From positions 1 to 44,096 of the forward strand of contig JBKBRC010000024.1 in the NCBI GenBank assembly GCA_046292345.1: 44,096 bases of DNA, in the 5' to 3' direction. Below, piece by piece: positions 8,451 to 15,932 of the stretch; the stretch's first letter is position 1, and each line of letters opens with the position of its first letter. The translations under genes were made by a program, and so were the position numbers. The notes under the pieces were generated by a model, which did not search any database, had not been told where the DNA came from, and saw nothing but the letters and a program-made list of their open reading frames with translations. Source of the stretch: JBKBRC01 sp046292345. Its GTDB lineage: Bacteria > Bacteroidota > Rhodothermia > Rhodothermales > Rubricoccaceae.

Positions 8451-10564
8451 GCGGGGACGAGGCGAAGCAGGCGGGCGTTGGAGGGAGGCGGCGTAACCGG
8501 CAGCCAGGCGTGGCGGCGCGCCTCGGCGCGGTCGCGGGCGAGAAAGCCGCCCGAGGGCAGGTCGGGGCGGCGCACGCGGAGGTGCCACGAGCCCGAGCGT
8601 GCGTGGGCCGACCAGAGGCCGGGTGCCGGCTCGGCCAGGGCAGTCGAGTCAGCAGAGAAGCGTGCCGGGCCGGGGCGCAGCGCCGTCGGATGCCCGCCGG
8701 GACCGCCCGCGAGAGGAGCGAAGCGGCCCCGGGGGCTCCCCACGAGCGGGTAGGTGAGCGCTGCCTCCTGCACGTACTCCCAGCGCCAGGCCGTGGGCTC
8801 GCGGCCGTAGCGGTCGCGCAGCGTGGCGCGCGCCATGCGGAGCGTGTAGACGAGCAGGCCACGATCCCGAGGGTCGGAGGGGTCTGGGAGCGCGCCCGTC
8901 AGCGCGCGGTGGCTCGTCATCCAGGCCTCGAAGAGCGCCGGCGCGATGGCCTCGCGCGTGTAGCGGAAGTCCCACCCGGCGAGGTAGGCATAGGCGTCGC
9001 GGGCGGGGTAGGGGAGCGCGTCGCGCGGCCCGAGTGCGACCAGTAGCGACGGCAGCAGGCGTGCGGCCCACGCGCTGAAGGACTCGTCGACGAGTTGTGC
9101 GGCCGGGCTGCCTGCGTCCACGAGCGCCGCCAGGCCCGCCGCGGCGAAGCGCGCCTCGGCATCGGCGCCCGCGAGCGCCCATCCGGTGCCGGCGGCGCGG
9201 GTGGGGGGCACACCGAGGACAGTGGCCTCGCCAGCGGGAGTCATCCGCAGGCCATCGCCCCGCAGCACGGCGAACGCGGGCGGCATCTGCCCGGCCCGGA
9301 GCGCGCGCCACGCGTCCAGGTCGGCCTCGCTGCCGAAGCCGGCCCACACCACGCGCCAGTAGCGCTGCCGCGGCGGGCTGTCCGCCGCCAGCGTGTCCTG
9401 CGCGGCCGCGCCGGGGGCTCTCGGTGCACCGGCGTCTCGGGCGGAGGGGCCCTGTGCGGGCGTCGGTGCCGTTTGCGGGGCCGGCTCGGATCCGGGAGAC
9501 GGGAGGGCTGCAGGCAGGGCGCGCGTAGACGGGGCCGCGCGCGGCTCGGGCGGAGCGCTGGCCGCGAGCAGCAGCCCGTCCGGCCCGCGCGGGATCTCGA
9601 GCAGCGTCTCGTTCCCGGCGCGGTCGACGAGCCGGCTGAAGACGGGCGGTGGCGGCGTGCCCTCGTAGGGCTCGAGCGAGAGGTCGCTTGTCAGGAACAC
9701 TCCCCAGGCGTGCGCCGGCCCGAGGCCGGCCGGCAGGGCGAGCGTGCCCGGGATCGTGGCCACGCTCACAGGCGCCTCGTCGCCGAGGCGCAGCGTGACC
9801 TCGTAGAAGAGTGCGCGCGCGGTCGTGCCGTAGGGCTGGTGGTGGACGAACGTGGCCTCGCCGGCCCGGTCGCGCGCGGCGTAGGCTCGGGCCTGCCGGA
9901 AGCCGTGCAGCCCGAGCACGGTGCGGAAGGCGGAATCGGCCCGGACGAACCGCGCCACGGGCGCGTCGGCGCGCGCGGCGGCGGCGAACGCGCTGTCGGT
10001 CCGGGCGGGCGGCGTGCCGAGGTAGGCCACAAGGCGCTCCACGGCGAGGCTGTGCCACGCCTGCCACGGCTCCGGGCGCACGTCGAGAGAAACGAACTCG
10101 TCGCGCTCGGCCACGCCCGGGCGGGCCAGGGCCGCATTGGCGCCGCGCGCGTAGGCCTCGAGCAGGCGGCGGCGGCTCTCGGGCAGGCGCTCGTAGGCGA
10201 TGCGGCCCTGCTCGGCGAAGCCCACGAGGCGGGCGTGCTCGTCGCGCTGCGTCTGCTCGGCGCCCAGCCATGCCGAGAGGGTGCCCAGCGCCGCCTGCCG
10301 CCAGAGCGCCATAGACCACGCACGGTCGGTGGCGTGCGCGTAGCCGAGCGCGGCGTAGAAATCGGCCTCGGTGGCAGCTTCGATGTAGACCGCCGCCGAG
10401 TCGCCGGCGCCGGGCCAGACGAGGCGCGCCTCGGCGGCGAGGCCCGGCAGCGCAGCCTTGCCGCTGCGGGGCGGCGCCGTGCCATAGGCCAGCCAGCCGA
10501 CGAGGCCGGCCACGCCCAGCACGAGCAGCAGGAACAGGCCGACGAGAGCGAGCGCGCGGGTCAC
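8447..10564 (-). CDS. Penicillin-acylase (S45) homologue, probably catalytically dead
   Basis: A 705-residue protein with an N-terminal hydrophobic segment (residues 5-27) that could be a signal anchor. ADFYAALGYAHATDRAWSM (68-84) matches the alpha-chain motif of S45 N-terminal nucleophile amidases, and ALFYEVTLRL, IPGTLALPAGLGPAHAWGV and the beta-chain ending RDRYGREPTAWRWEYVQE are recognisable. S45 enzymes autoprocess at a Gly-Ser-Asn-x-Trp site and use that Ser as nucleophile. The corresponding region here (about 220-250: GFRQARAYAARDRAGEATFV and onward) has no such motif. A low-complexity Ala/Pro segment is inserted at about 345-390. The S45 relation is clear; loss of activity is inference. 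It overlaps the downstream sugar kinase. Confidence 0.8.
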   Translation of the reverse strand: MTRALALVGLFLLLVLGVAGLVGWLAYGTAPPRSGKAALPGLAAEARLVWPGAGDSAAVYIEAATEADFYAALGYAHATDRAWSMALWRQAALGTLSAWLGAEQTQRDEHARLVGFAEQGRIAYERLPESRRRLLEAYARGANAALARPGVAERDEFVSLDVRPEPWQAWHSLAVERLVAYLGTPPARTDSAFAAAARADAPVARFVRADSAFRTVLGLHGFRQARAYAARDRAGEATFVHHQPYGTTARALFYEVTLRLGDEAPVSVATIPGTLALPAGLGPAHAWGVFLTSDLSLEPYEGTPPPPVFSRLVDRAGNETLLEIPRGPDGLLLAASAPPEPRAAPSTRALPAALPSPGSEPAPQTAPTPAQGPSARDAGAPRAPGAAAQDTLAADSPPRQRYWRVVWAGFGSEADLDAWRALRAGQMPPAFAVLRGDGLRMTPAGEATVLGVPPTRAAGTGWALAGADAEARFAAAGLAALVDAGSPAAQLVDESFSAWAARLLPSLLVALGPRDALPYPARDAYAYLAGWDFRYTREAIAPALFEAWMTSHRALTGALPDPSDPRDRGLLVYTLRMARATLRDRYGREPTAWRWEYVQEAALTYPLVGSPRGRFAPLAGGPGGHPTALRPGPARFSADSTALAEPAPGLWSAHARSGSWHLRVRRPDLPSGGFLARDRAEARRHAWLPVTPPPSNARLLRLVPA

Positions 10565-10612
10565 GGGTGGGCGGTTGGGCGTCCCCGAAGTTAGTCTCGG
10601 CGCTGCACTTGC

Positions 10613-10702
10613 GATGCGCGCCCTGCGCGCGCGGCGTCCCGACCTCGAGCCGGTTTGCGCGTAGGATCGGGAGGATGCGCGCCCTGCGCGCGCGGCGTCC
10701 CG
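10613..10702. repeat. Two 29-bp direct repeats downstream of hisG
   Basis: An identical 29-bp sequence, beginning GATGCGCGCCCTGCG, occurs at 10613-10641 and 10674-10702. The second copy ends two bases beyond the hisG stop. Its internal GCGCG runs allow a hairpin, but there is no T-tract. Confidence 0.9.
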
Positions 10703-10703
10703 G

Positions 10704-11555
10704 TCAGATGCGGCACGTCCGGATGTCGGTCACGATGATGCCGCGCGCGCCCAGCGGCGTGAGCGCGTCGATGAGGTCGTTGACCTCGGCCCGGCGGGCC
10801 ATCGCCTTGACGGCCACCCAGCCCGCGCGCGAGAGCGGGGAGATTGTCGGGGCTTCGATGCCCGGCGTGACGGCGCACGCCTGCTCGAGCGCCTCCTCGG
10901 GCACGTCGTACTCGATCATCGCGTAGGCCCGCGCGACGACGATGCCGCGCACGCGCTCGAGGAAGCGGCGCACGCCGGCGTCGGCGTCCGGGGCCGAGGC
11001 GTCGCGGGCCACGAGCACGGCCTCGGAGTCCAGGATCGGCGCGCCGACCGTTTTGAGGCCCGCGCGCACGAGCGTGCCGCCGGTCTGCACCACGTCGGCC
11101 ACAGCGTCGGCCACGCCGAGGCGGACGGCGATCTCGACGGCGCCGTCGAGCGGGACGACCTCGGCCTCGACGCCGCGCCGCGCCAGGTCTGCCGCGACGA
11201 GCGACGGGTAGGACGTGGCCACGCGCAGGCCCCCGAAGTCGTCCGGCTCGAGGTCCTGCTCGGCCGGGACGGCGTAGCGGAACGCCGCGTGCCCGAAGCC
11301 GAGCGGGAGCAGCTCGGCCAGGCGCGCCCCGCTCTCGGCGACGAGGTCTCGCCCGGTGATGCCGAGCCCGAGCACGCCGCTGCCGACGTACACCGCGATG
11401 TCACGCGGGCGCAGGAACAGGAACTCGATCTCGTGGCGCGGGTCGCGCGCGAACAGTTCCTTGTCGCCGCGTCGGACGGTGTAGCCGGCCTCGCGCACGA
11501 GCGCGAGCGCGTCGTCGGCGAGGGCGCCTTTGTTGGGCAGGGCGATGCGGAGCAT
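10704..11555 (-). CDS. hisG: ATP phosphoribosyltransferase (long form)
   Basis: First enzyme of histidine synthesis, joining ATP and PRPP. It has 283 aa with the long-form layout: catalytic domain starting MLRIALPNKGAL, the PRPP-binding region around ADAVADVVQTGGTL, and a C-terminal ACT-like regulatory domain (about 205-283) ending DALTPLGARGIIVTDIRTC. The long form does not need HisZ. It starts 58 bases after hisE on the same strand. hisE and hisG thus form a small split his unit; no other his genes are in the window. The ATG start at 11555 has no Shine-Dalgarno sequence, as elsewhere here. Confidence 0.95.
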   Translation of the reverse strand: MLRIALPNKGALADDALALVREAGYTVRRGDKELFARDPRHEIEFLFLRPRDIAVYVGSGVLGLGITGRDLVAESGARLAELLPLGFGHAAFRYAVPAEQDLEPDDFGGLRVATSYPSLVAADLARRGVEAEVVPLDGAVEIAVRLGVADAVADVVQTGGTLVRAGLKTVGAPILDSEAVLVARDASAPDADAGVRRFLERVRGIVVARAYAMIEYDVPEEALEQACAVTPGIEAPTISPLSRAGWVAVKAMARRAEVNDLIDALTPLGARGIIVTDIRTCRI

Positions 11556-11582
11556 GAGCGACGGGGGGAAGCGCAGGAGGGA

Positions 11583-11616
11583 GAGGCGGCGCGAGGTCAG
11601 AGGCGGCGCGAGGTCA
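11583..11616. repeat. 17-bp tandem repeat covering the hisE stop
   Basis: Two identical copies of GAGGCGGCGCGAGGTCA lie at 11583-11599 and 11600-11616; the second ends exactly at the hisE stop (TCA on this strand). A partial third copy continues into hisE coding sequence. A stop codon is thus duplicated outside the gene. Confidence 0.93.
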
Positions 11617-11877
11617 GAGGCGGCGGTATACGTCCTCGAGCGTGAGGCCGCACGCGAGCATCATCACCTGCGCGTGGTAGAGGAGCTGCGCGATCTCCTC
11701 GGCCGCGCGCTCGGGGCCCTCGTGCACGGCGGCCATCCACGCCTCGGCGGCTTCCTCGGAGAGCTTCTTGCCGATCGCGTGCGGTCCGGCGGCCACGGCG
11801 CGGACCGTGCCGGAGGCGGGATCTCCGGCAGCCACTTTGGCGGCGAGCTCTTCGAACAGGGCATCGAAGGTTTTCAT
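11614..11877 (-). CDS. hisE: Phosphoribosyl-ATP diphosphatase
   Basis: Hydrolyses phosphoribosyl-ATP to phosphoribosyl-AMP, the second step of histidine synthesis. It is a stand-alone 87-residue HisE: KKLSEEAAEAWMAAVHE and AAEEIAQLLYHAQVMMLACG carry the acidic metal-binding helices. Many HisE proteins have EAADLLYH where this has EIAQLLYH; a similar EISQLLYH form is, as I recall, normal in actinobacterial HisE, so I do not treat it as a defect. ATG at 11877. It precedes hisG in the same direction and has a good candidate -7 box 38-45 bases upstream. Usually HisE is fused to HisI, but here HisI is elsewhere. Confidence 0.9.
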   Translation of the reverse strand: MKTFDALFEELAAKVAAGDPASGTVRAVAAGPHAIGKKLSEEAAEAWMAAVHEGPERAAEEIAQLLYHAQVMMLACGLTLEDVYRRL

Positions 11878-11914
11878 GGGCGAGGCGTGAGCGGCGGGGG
11901 GGGGAGCGGCGGCC

Positions 11915-11922
11915 CAAACGTA
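11915..11922 (-). promoter_or_regulatory. Candidate -7 promoter box for hisE
   Basis: On the minus strand the sequence reads TACGTTTG, a perfect match to the Bacteroidota -7 consensus TAnnTTTG, about 38 bases before the hisE ATG. A clear TTTG/TTG -33 box was not found at the usual spacing. A run of nine C (minus strand; G9 at 11896-11904) lies between the box and the start codon. Confidence 0.45.
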
Positions 11923-11981
11923 GCGCCTGGTCGGGCGAGCGGCACGAGGCCGACCGGCGGCCCGCGTCGTCTCCGCCGAAA

Positions 11982-12050
11982 CCTCGCGGTCGAACCCTCG
12001 CGGTCGAACCCTCGCGGTCGAACCCTCGGGGTAGAACCCTCGCGGTCGGA
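11982..12050. repeat. 14-bp tandem repeat, about 5 copies
   Basis: Units of CCTCGCGGTCGAAC lie at 11982, 11996, 12010, 12024 and 12038; the fourth has two changes and the fifth is incomplete. They are head to tail with no spacers, so this is not a CRISPR array. The repeat sits in the divergent gap upstream of hisE. Confidence 0.95.
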
Positions 12051-12179
12051 AGGCGCGAGCGGCCGGTCCTGAGTCCCCCCTGGCTGCCGGTCGGCTGTCG
12101 CACCGACACCGAAACTTCGTGTACCGCTGCTCGTGCGCCGTCCGTTGCCATCTTGCTCTGTCACCAGTTGCGCGCTCCG

Positions 12180-12626
12180 ATGGTCCCGTCCTCTGCCCCC
12201 GTGATTCTGTTCGATGGCGTGTGCACGCTGTGCAACCGCGCGGTGCAGTTCGTGATCGCGCGCGACCCGGCGGGGCGCTTCCGCTTCGCGTCGCTCGCGT
12301 CGGCAGCGGGGGCAGCGCTGCTGCGCCAGGCCGGGCTCCCGGCGGCGCACCGCGACAGCCTCGTGCTCGTCGAAGGCGGCCGCGCGTACGTCCGCTCCGA
12401 GGCAGCACTGCGCATCGCACGCCACCTGCGCGGGTGGCGCTGGGCGGGGACGCTGCGCGCCGTGCCGCGCCCACTGCGCGACGCCGTCTACGGTTTCGTC
12501 GCGCGGCACCGCTACCGCGTCTTCGGCAAGGAAGACGCGTGCCCGGTACCCACGCCGGCGCTGCGCGCACGCCTGCTGCCCGGAGGAGTGGGGCCCGAAG
12601 CGGCCGTGGAGAGGTTGCCCGCGTAG
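12180..12626 (+). CDS. DCC-family thiol-disulfide oxidoreductase-like protein (DUF393)
   Basis: A 148-residue DUF393 protein. It opens with VILFDGVCTLCNRAVQF, the DxxCxxC signature (Cys15, Cys18) for which the family is named, followed by the usual ARDPAGRFRFASLAS segment and a C-terminal HRYRVFGKEDACPVP. Family members are thioredoxin-fold-like and are thought to act in disulfide exchange, though few have been tested. ATG at 12180 is chosen; the frame opens slightly earlier at 12153 without support. The gene is a single unit with two hairpins just beyond its stop and the heme receptor gene further downstream. Confidence 0.85.
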   Translation: MVPSSAPVILFDGVCTLCNRAVQFVIARDPAGRFRFASLASAAGAALLRQAGLPAAHRDSLVLVEGGRAYVRSEAALRIARHLRGWRWAGTLRAVPRPLRDAVYGFVARHRYRVFGKEDACPVPTPALRARLLPGGVGPEAAVERLPA

Positions 12627-12659
12627 GGGACGCCCCTACGTGCACTAGTGTGTTAGTGC
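12620..12659 (+). terminator. Double hairpin after the DCC-family gene
   Basis: CGTAGGGG (12622-12629) pairs perfectly with CCCCTACG (12633-12640) around a three-base loop, and the stem can be extended by two pairs. A second hairpin, GCACTA-N6-TAGTGC, follows at 12642-12659. The gene's stop codon is inside the first stem. The tract beyond is T/C-rich but not a clean T-run, so this is a candidate terminator only. Confidence 0.45.
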
Positions 12660-12737
12660 TCTCTTCAAGAACCCCGCCGCTCTTCGCTCCTTAGACTCGT
12701 TCCACGCCTGGCCCTCCCGGGCTTCTCCGACGCTCCC

Positions 12738-14912
12738 ATGCTGCGCCTCGCCCTCGTCGTCTGCCTCGCCGCCGCGCTTGGACTGCCCGTCGAAGCGCAA
12801 CGCGCCCCGGCCCCGCAGGGCACGGCGGCGCCCGACACGGCGCGCGACACGGCGCGCGTCGACCGCGTGCGAGACCTGCCCTCGGTCGTCGTGGCGGCCA
12901 CCCGCTCGGCGCGCGCGCTCGAGGACGTGCCCGTCCCGACGAGCGTCGTCACGCGCGACGACATCGAGACGCGCGGGCTGCTGCGCCTCTCCGATCTGCT
13001 CGCCGAGCAGCCCGGCCTGGCCATCGTATCGGGTCTTGGCGGCACGGGCGTGCAGCTTCAGGGCTTCGATGCGGCCTACACGCTCGTGCTGCTCGACGGC
13101 GAGCCGCTGCTGGGACGCACCGCCGGCACGCTCGACCTGGACCGGCTCGCTGTGACGGGCGTCGAGCGCGTCGAGATCGTTCGCGGGCCGCTCTCGTCGC
13201 GCTACGGCGCCGACGCGCTCGCGGGCGTGATCAACCTCGTCACGGCCCGGCCCGGGGCGGTCGCAGCCCGGCCCGGGGTGACCACGACGGGCCGCGTGGC
13301 GGCGCGCCTCGAGAGCAGCGGCACGGCCGACGTCTCGGCCGAGGCCGAAGCCGGGGGCGGCCGGCCCGACGGGGCGCACCGCTGGGGCGTGCGCGCGTTC
13401 GTGAACCGCTACGGCTCGCCGGGCTACTCGGCGCGGCCCGATCAGCAGGTGCTCACCATTCCTGTCTTCGCCGACTACGCCGTCGAGACGCGGGCGCGCT
13501 ACGCGCCACGCTCCGGCACCGAGGCAGCGCTGCACGTGCGCGCGGCCACGCAGGCGCAGCAGGGCACGGCCGTGCTCGGCGGCATCGTCTACGAGGAGGA
13601 CGCCGACCGGACCGATCTGCTCCTCCACCCGACGCTCCGGCACCGCCTCTCGCCCACGCTTGCGCTCGAGGGCGGCCTCTACGGCGCCCGCTTCCAGAAC
13701 CGCATCTCGGCCACGGACGAGCGCGGCAACGCCGAGGAGACGCGTCTGCTCCACGACTTCGGCAAGGCCGAGGGTGGGCTCGTGTGGACGCCTGCGCGGC
13801 CCCTGGCGGGCGCGCTCGCCGTCTACGCCGGCGGCGGCCTCCAGGGCGAGCGCGTTGCCGGCGACCGCTACGCTGACGCGCGCACCTCGCAGCAGGCGTT
13901 CGGCTACGCCGAGGCCGAGTGGCGCCCGCTCCCCGCGCTCGACCTCGTGCTGAGCGCGCGCTACGACGCGCCCTCGGACTATGCGGCGCGGCTGACGCCC
14001 AAGGCCGCCGCCCTCTACCGGGTCTCGCCGGCGCTGCGCGTGCGCGGCTCGGTGGGCTCGGGCTACCGCGCGCCCGCGTTCCGGCAGCGCTACCTCTCGT
14101 TCGGCAACGCGGCGGGCGGCTACACGCTCTACGGCGCCGAGGAGGCGCGCACGCGCCTGGCTGCCGAGGCCGCCGCCGGCGGCATCGAGCGCTTCCTGAT
14201 CAGCCCCGAGGGCCTCGGCAACCTCCGCGCTGAGAGCAGTATGGCCTACGGGCTCGGCGTCGAGCTCGAGCCGCGGCGCGCCTTCGTCGTGCGCGTGAAC
14301 GCATTCCACAACGAGGTCCGCGACCTGATCGACTCGCAGCCCGTCGCGATCCGGACCAACGGACAGCAGGTGTTCTCCTACTTCAACCTGGCGCGCATCT
14401 ACACGCGCGGTGTGGAGGCCGACGTGGCCTGGGCCTCCCGCCTCGTGGGCGACCTGGGCGTGCTCTCGCTCGCCGCCGGCTACCAGCTGCTCGACACCGC
14501 CGACCGCGACGTGCTCGCGCAGGTCGCCGCCGGCACGCTCTTCCGCCGCGATGCGGCCACGGGCCGCGACGTGCGCGTCTCCCGGGCCGACTACGGCGGG
14601 CTCTTCGGGCGCAGCCGCCACAGCGGCGTGCTCCGCCTGACGCACCGCCACGACGGGCTCGGCCTAACGTCTACGGCACGCCTCGCGCTGCGCTCGCGCT
14701 ACGGCTTCGCCGACCTCAACGGCAATGGCGTCCTGGACGAGGCGCGCGAGTTCGCGCCCGGCTACGCGCTGCTCAACGCGTCGGTCAGCAAGCGCCTCGG
14801 CGCGGCCGACCTCCACCTTGGCGTGCTCAACGTGACCGGCTTTACCGATCCCGAGCGCCTGCCCTCTCAGCCCGGGCGCGTGTTCACGCTCGGCGTGAGC
14901 TACCGGCTCTGA
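12738..14912 (+). CDS. TonB-dependent outer-membrane receptor (heme receptor HmuR-like)
   Basis: A 724-residue outer-membrane receptor. A signal peptide (about residues 1-20, MLRLALVVCLAAALGLPVEA) is followed by a candidate TonB box DLPSVVVAATR and a plug domain (SVVTRDDIETRG, VERVEIVRGPLSSRYGADAL). The remaining two thirds is beta-barrel, ending VFTLGVSYRL with C-terminal aromatic/Leu pattern. A SGYRAPAFRQRYL stretch resembles the FRAP box of heme receptors. The next gene, 81 bases on, encodes a HmuY-like lipoprotein, so heme is the most likely ligand. Cobalamin or siderophores cannot be excluded from sequence alone. Confidence 0.88.
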   Translation: MLRLALVVCLAAALGLPVEAQRAPAPQGTAAPDTARDTARVDRVRDLPSVVVAATRSARALEDVPVPTSVVTRDDIETRGLLRLSDLLAEQPGLAIVSGLGGTGVQLQGFDAAYTLVLLDGEPLLGRTAGTLDLDRLAVTGVERVEIVRGPLSSRYGADALAGVINLVTARPGAVAARPGVTTTGRVAARLESSGTADVSAEAEAGGGRPDGAHRWGVRAFVNRYGSPGYSARPDQQVLTIPVFADYAVETRARYAPRSGTEAALHVRAATQAQQGTAVLGGIVYEEDADRTDLLLHPTLRHRLSPTLALEGGLYGARFQNRISATDERGNAEETRLLHDFGKAEGGLVWTPARPLAGALAVYAGGGLQGERVAGDRYADARTSQQAFGYAEAEWRPLPALDLVLSARYDAPSDYAARLTPKAAALYRVSPALRVRGSVGSGYRAPAFRQRYLSFGNAAGGYTLYGAEEARTRLAAEAAAGGIERFLISPEGLGNLRAESSMAYGLGVELEPRRAFVVRVNAFHNEVRDLIDSQPVAIRTNGQQVFSYFNLARIYTRGVEADVAWASRLVGDLGVLSLAAGYQLLDTADRDVLAQVAAGTLFRRDAATGRDVRVSRADYGGLFGRSRHSGVLRLTHRHDGLGLTSTARLALRSRYGFADLNGNGVLDEAREFAPGYALLNASVSKRLGAADLHLGVLNVTGFTDPERLPSQPGRVFTLGVSYRL

Positions 14913-14959
14913 AAGTCACCGGCTCCGGGCGCCACCGGCTCCGAGCGCACGGGCTCTGC
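14902..14959. repeat. Degenerate ~16-bp tandem repeat starting inside the receptor 3' end
   Basis: The last codons of the receptor plus its stop (14902-14917) are followed by two related copies of 16 and 15 bases (14918-14933, 14934-14948) and a weaker fourth, all beginning ACCGGCTC or similar. The repeat therefore copies a gene end including its stop codon. Confidence 0.7.
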
Positions 14960-14993
14960 TCTCCCATCCTCCGCCACCCTCACGCACACCGTA

Positions 14994-15668
14994 ATGCTGC
15001 GTTCTCTTGCCCTTGCGACGGCCCTCTCGCTCGGCCTGCTCGCCTGCGACACTGTCACCCCCCCGGTCGCCGAGCCGACCCCGCTTGCGGCCGTCACCGT
15101 GACTGACCTGCCAGCCGATCCGCCCACCGGGCGCGACCCCGCCACGGGGCGGCCGACCGGCACCACCAACCGCTTCACGCTCTACAGCCTCCGCGAGAAC
15201 CGCGTCGTGCTGGCGAGCACCAGCGCCAACCGTGCCGACTCGGCCTCGACGGCCTGGGACATCGGCTTCCGCGGCACGACGATCATCTTCAACGGCGGCA
15301 CGTCCGGGCCCGGCACGACGGCCGCACAGATCCTCCTGGTGCCTTTCGACGAGGTGACCGAGGCGCCGGCCGAGGGCTACCGCCTCGACGCGGGCGGAAA
15401 CTTCGCCATCCCGATCGGCGCTGACGCCGGCTGGTACACGTACATCCCCTTCGAGGGGGGGCCGGGCGGCTACATCTCGCCCATCCCCGGCCGCACGATC
15501 GTGCTGCGCCTCAATGACGGTTCCTACGCCAAGGTGCGCATCCTGAGCTACTACCGTGGCCGGCCTGCGCCGCCGATCAACCCGTTCACGTCCACCGATC
15601 GCCACTACACGTTCGAGTTCGTGCACCAGCCCAACCGCACGCGCTCGTTCCTGAGCGTGCAGAACTGA
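14994..15668 (+). CDS. HmuY-like heme-binding lipoprotein
   Basis: A 224-residue predicted lipoprotein. The lipobox LLAC places the lipidated Cys at residue 18. The core WDIGFRGTTIIFNGGTSGPG is the typical HmuY-family motif, and the remaining strand-rich body with RTIVLRLNDGSYAKVRILSY and HYTFEFVHQPN also fits. In Porphyromonas gingivalis HmuY takes heme from hosts or other proteins and passes it to the receptor HmuR; the adjacent receptor gene suggests the same partnership. Few His are present (for example DRHYTF and FVHQPN), so the heme ligands may differ from HmuY. The call rests on family motif and context. Confidence 0.82.
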   Translation: MLRSLALATALSLGLLACDTVTPPVAEPTPLAAVTVTDLPADPPTGRDPATGRPTGTTNRFTLYSLRENRVVLASTSANRADSASTAWDIGFRGTTIIFNGGTSGPGTTAAQILLVPFDEVTEAPAEGYRLDAGGNFAIPIGADAGWYTYIPFEGGPGGYISPIPGRTIVLRLNDGSYAKVRILSYYRGRPAPPINPFTSTDRHYTFEFVHQPNRTRSFLSVQN

Positions 15669-15804
15669 CGCACGTCTGCCGGGAGTCTCTCCCCGACCGC
15701 TTTGTCGCTGCGCCGGCTCCGCTCCAGGTGGGGCCGGCGCACGTGCGTACAGCGCAGCCTCGGTCAAGAGGCGTCTCGGCCGCCCGGCTACGTGGTCCCG
15801 GCGC

Positions 15805-15864
15805 CGGTCCGCCGCTCGGTCCGCCGCTCGGTCCGCCGCCCGGTCCGCCGCCCGGTCCGCCGCT
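15805..15864. repeat. 12-bp tandem repeat, 5 copies
   Basis: Five contiguous units of CGGTCCGCCGCT or CGGTCCGCCGCC lie at 15805-15864, in the gap between the HmuY-like gene and the convergent S9 peptidase. The reading frame across it is open, but with no family support I do not call it coding. Confidence 0.95.
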
Positions 15865-15879
15865 GGCTGGAGCGGGGGA

Positions 15880-15922
15880 GCCGACGCGCCGCGTAACCCT
15901 GCCGGCCACGTGGCGCGTCGGC
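15880..15922. terminator. 11-bp inverted repeat between convergent genes
   Basis: GCCGACGCGCC (15880-15890) and GGCGCGTCGGC (15912-15922) form a perfect 11-bp stem with a 21-base loop. It lies 10 bases past the S9 peptidase stop on the minus strand and beyond the HmuY-like gene on the plus strand. It could end transcription from both sides; there is no T-run. Confidence 0.45.
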
Positions 15923-15932
15923 GTGCGATGCG

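Larger units (their letters stand above)
11878..12179. other. Divergent gap between hisE and the DCC-family gene
   Basis: This 302-base gap holds the hisE -7 candidate, a nine-base G run (11896-11904), and the five-copy 14-bp repeat at 11982-12050. The remaining right-hand part, up to the ATG at 12180, shows no recognisable small RNA or gene. The promoter of the plus-strand gene could not be identified. Confidence 0.6.

Noticed and set aside
11614..11877. HisE inactivated because EIAQLLYH replaces EAADLLYH
   Set aside because: A similar form (EISQLLYH) is, as I recall, standard in actinobacterial HisE, so it is probably an accepted variant.
11982..12050. Possible CRISPR array or tRNA-like T-loop (GGTCGAACC)
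   Set aside because: The 14-bp units are contiguous without spacers, and no tRNA cloverleaf can be drawn around them.
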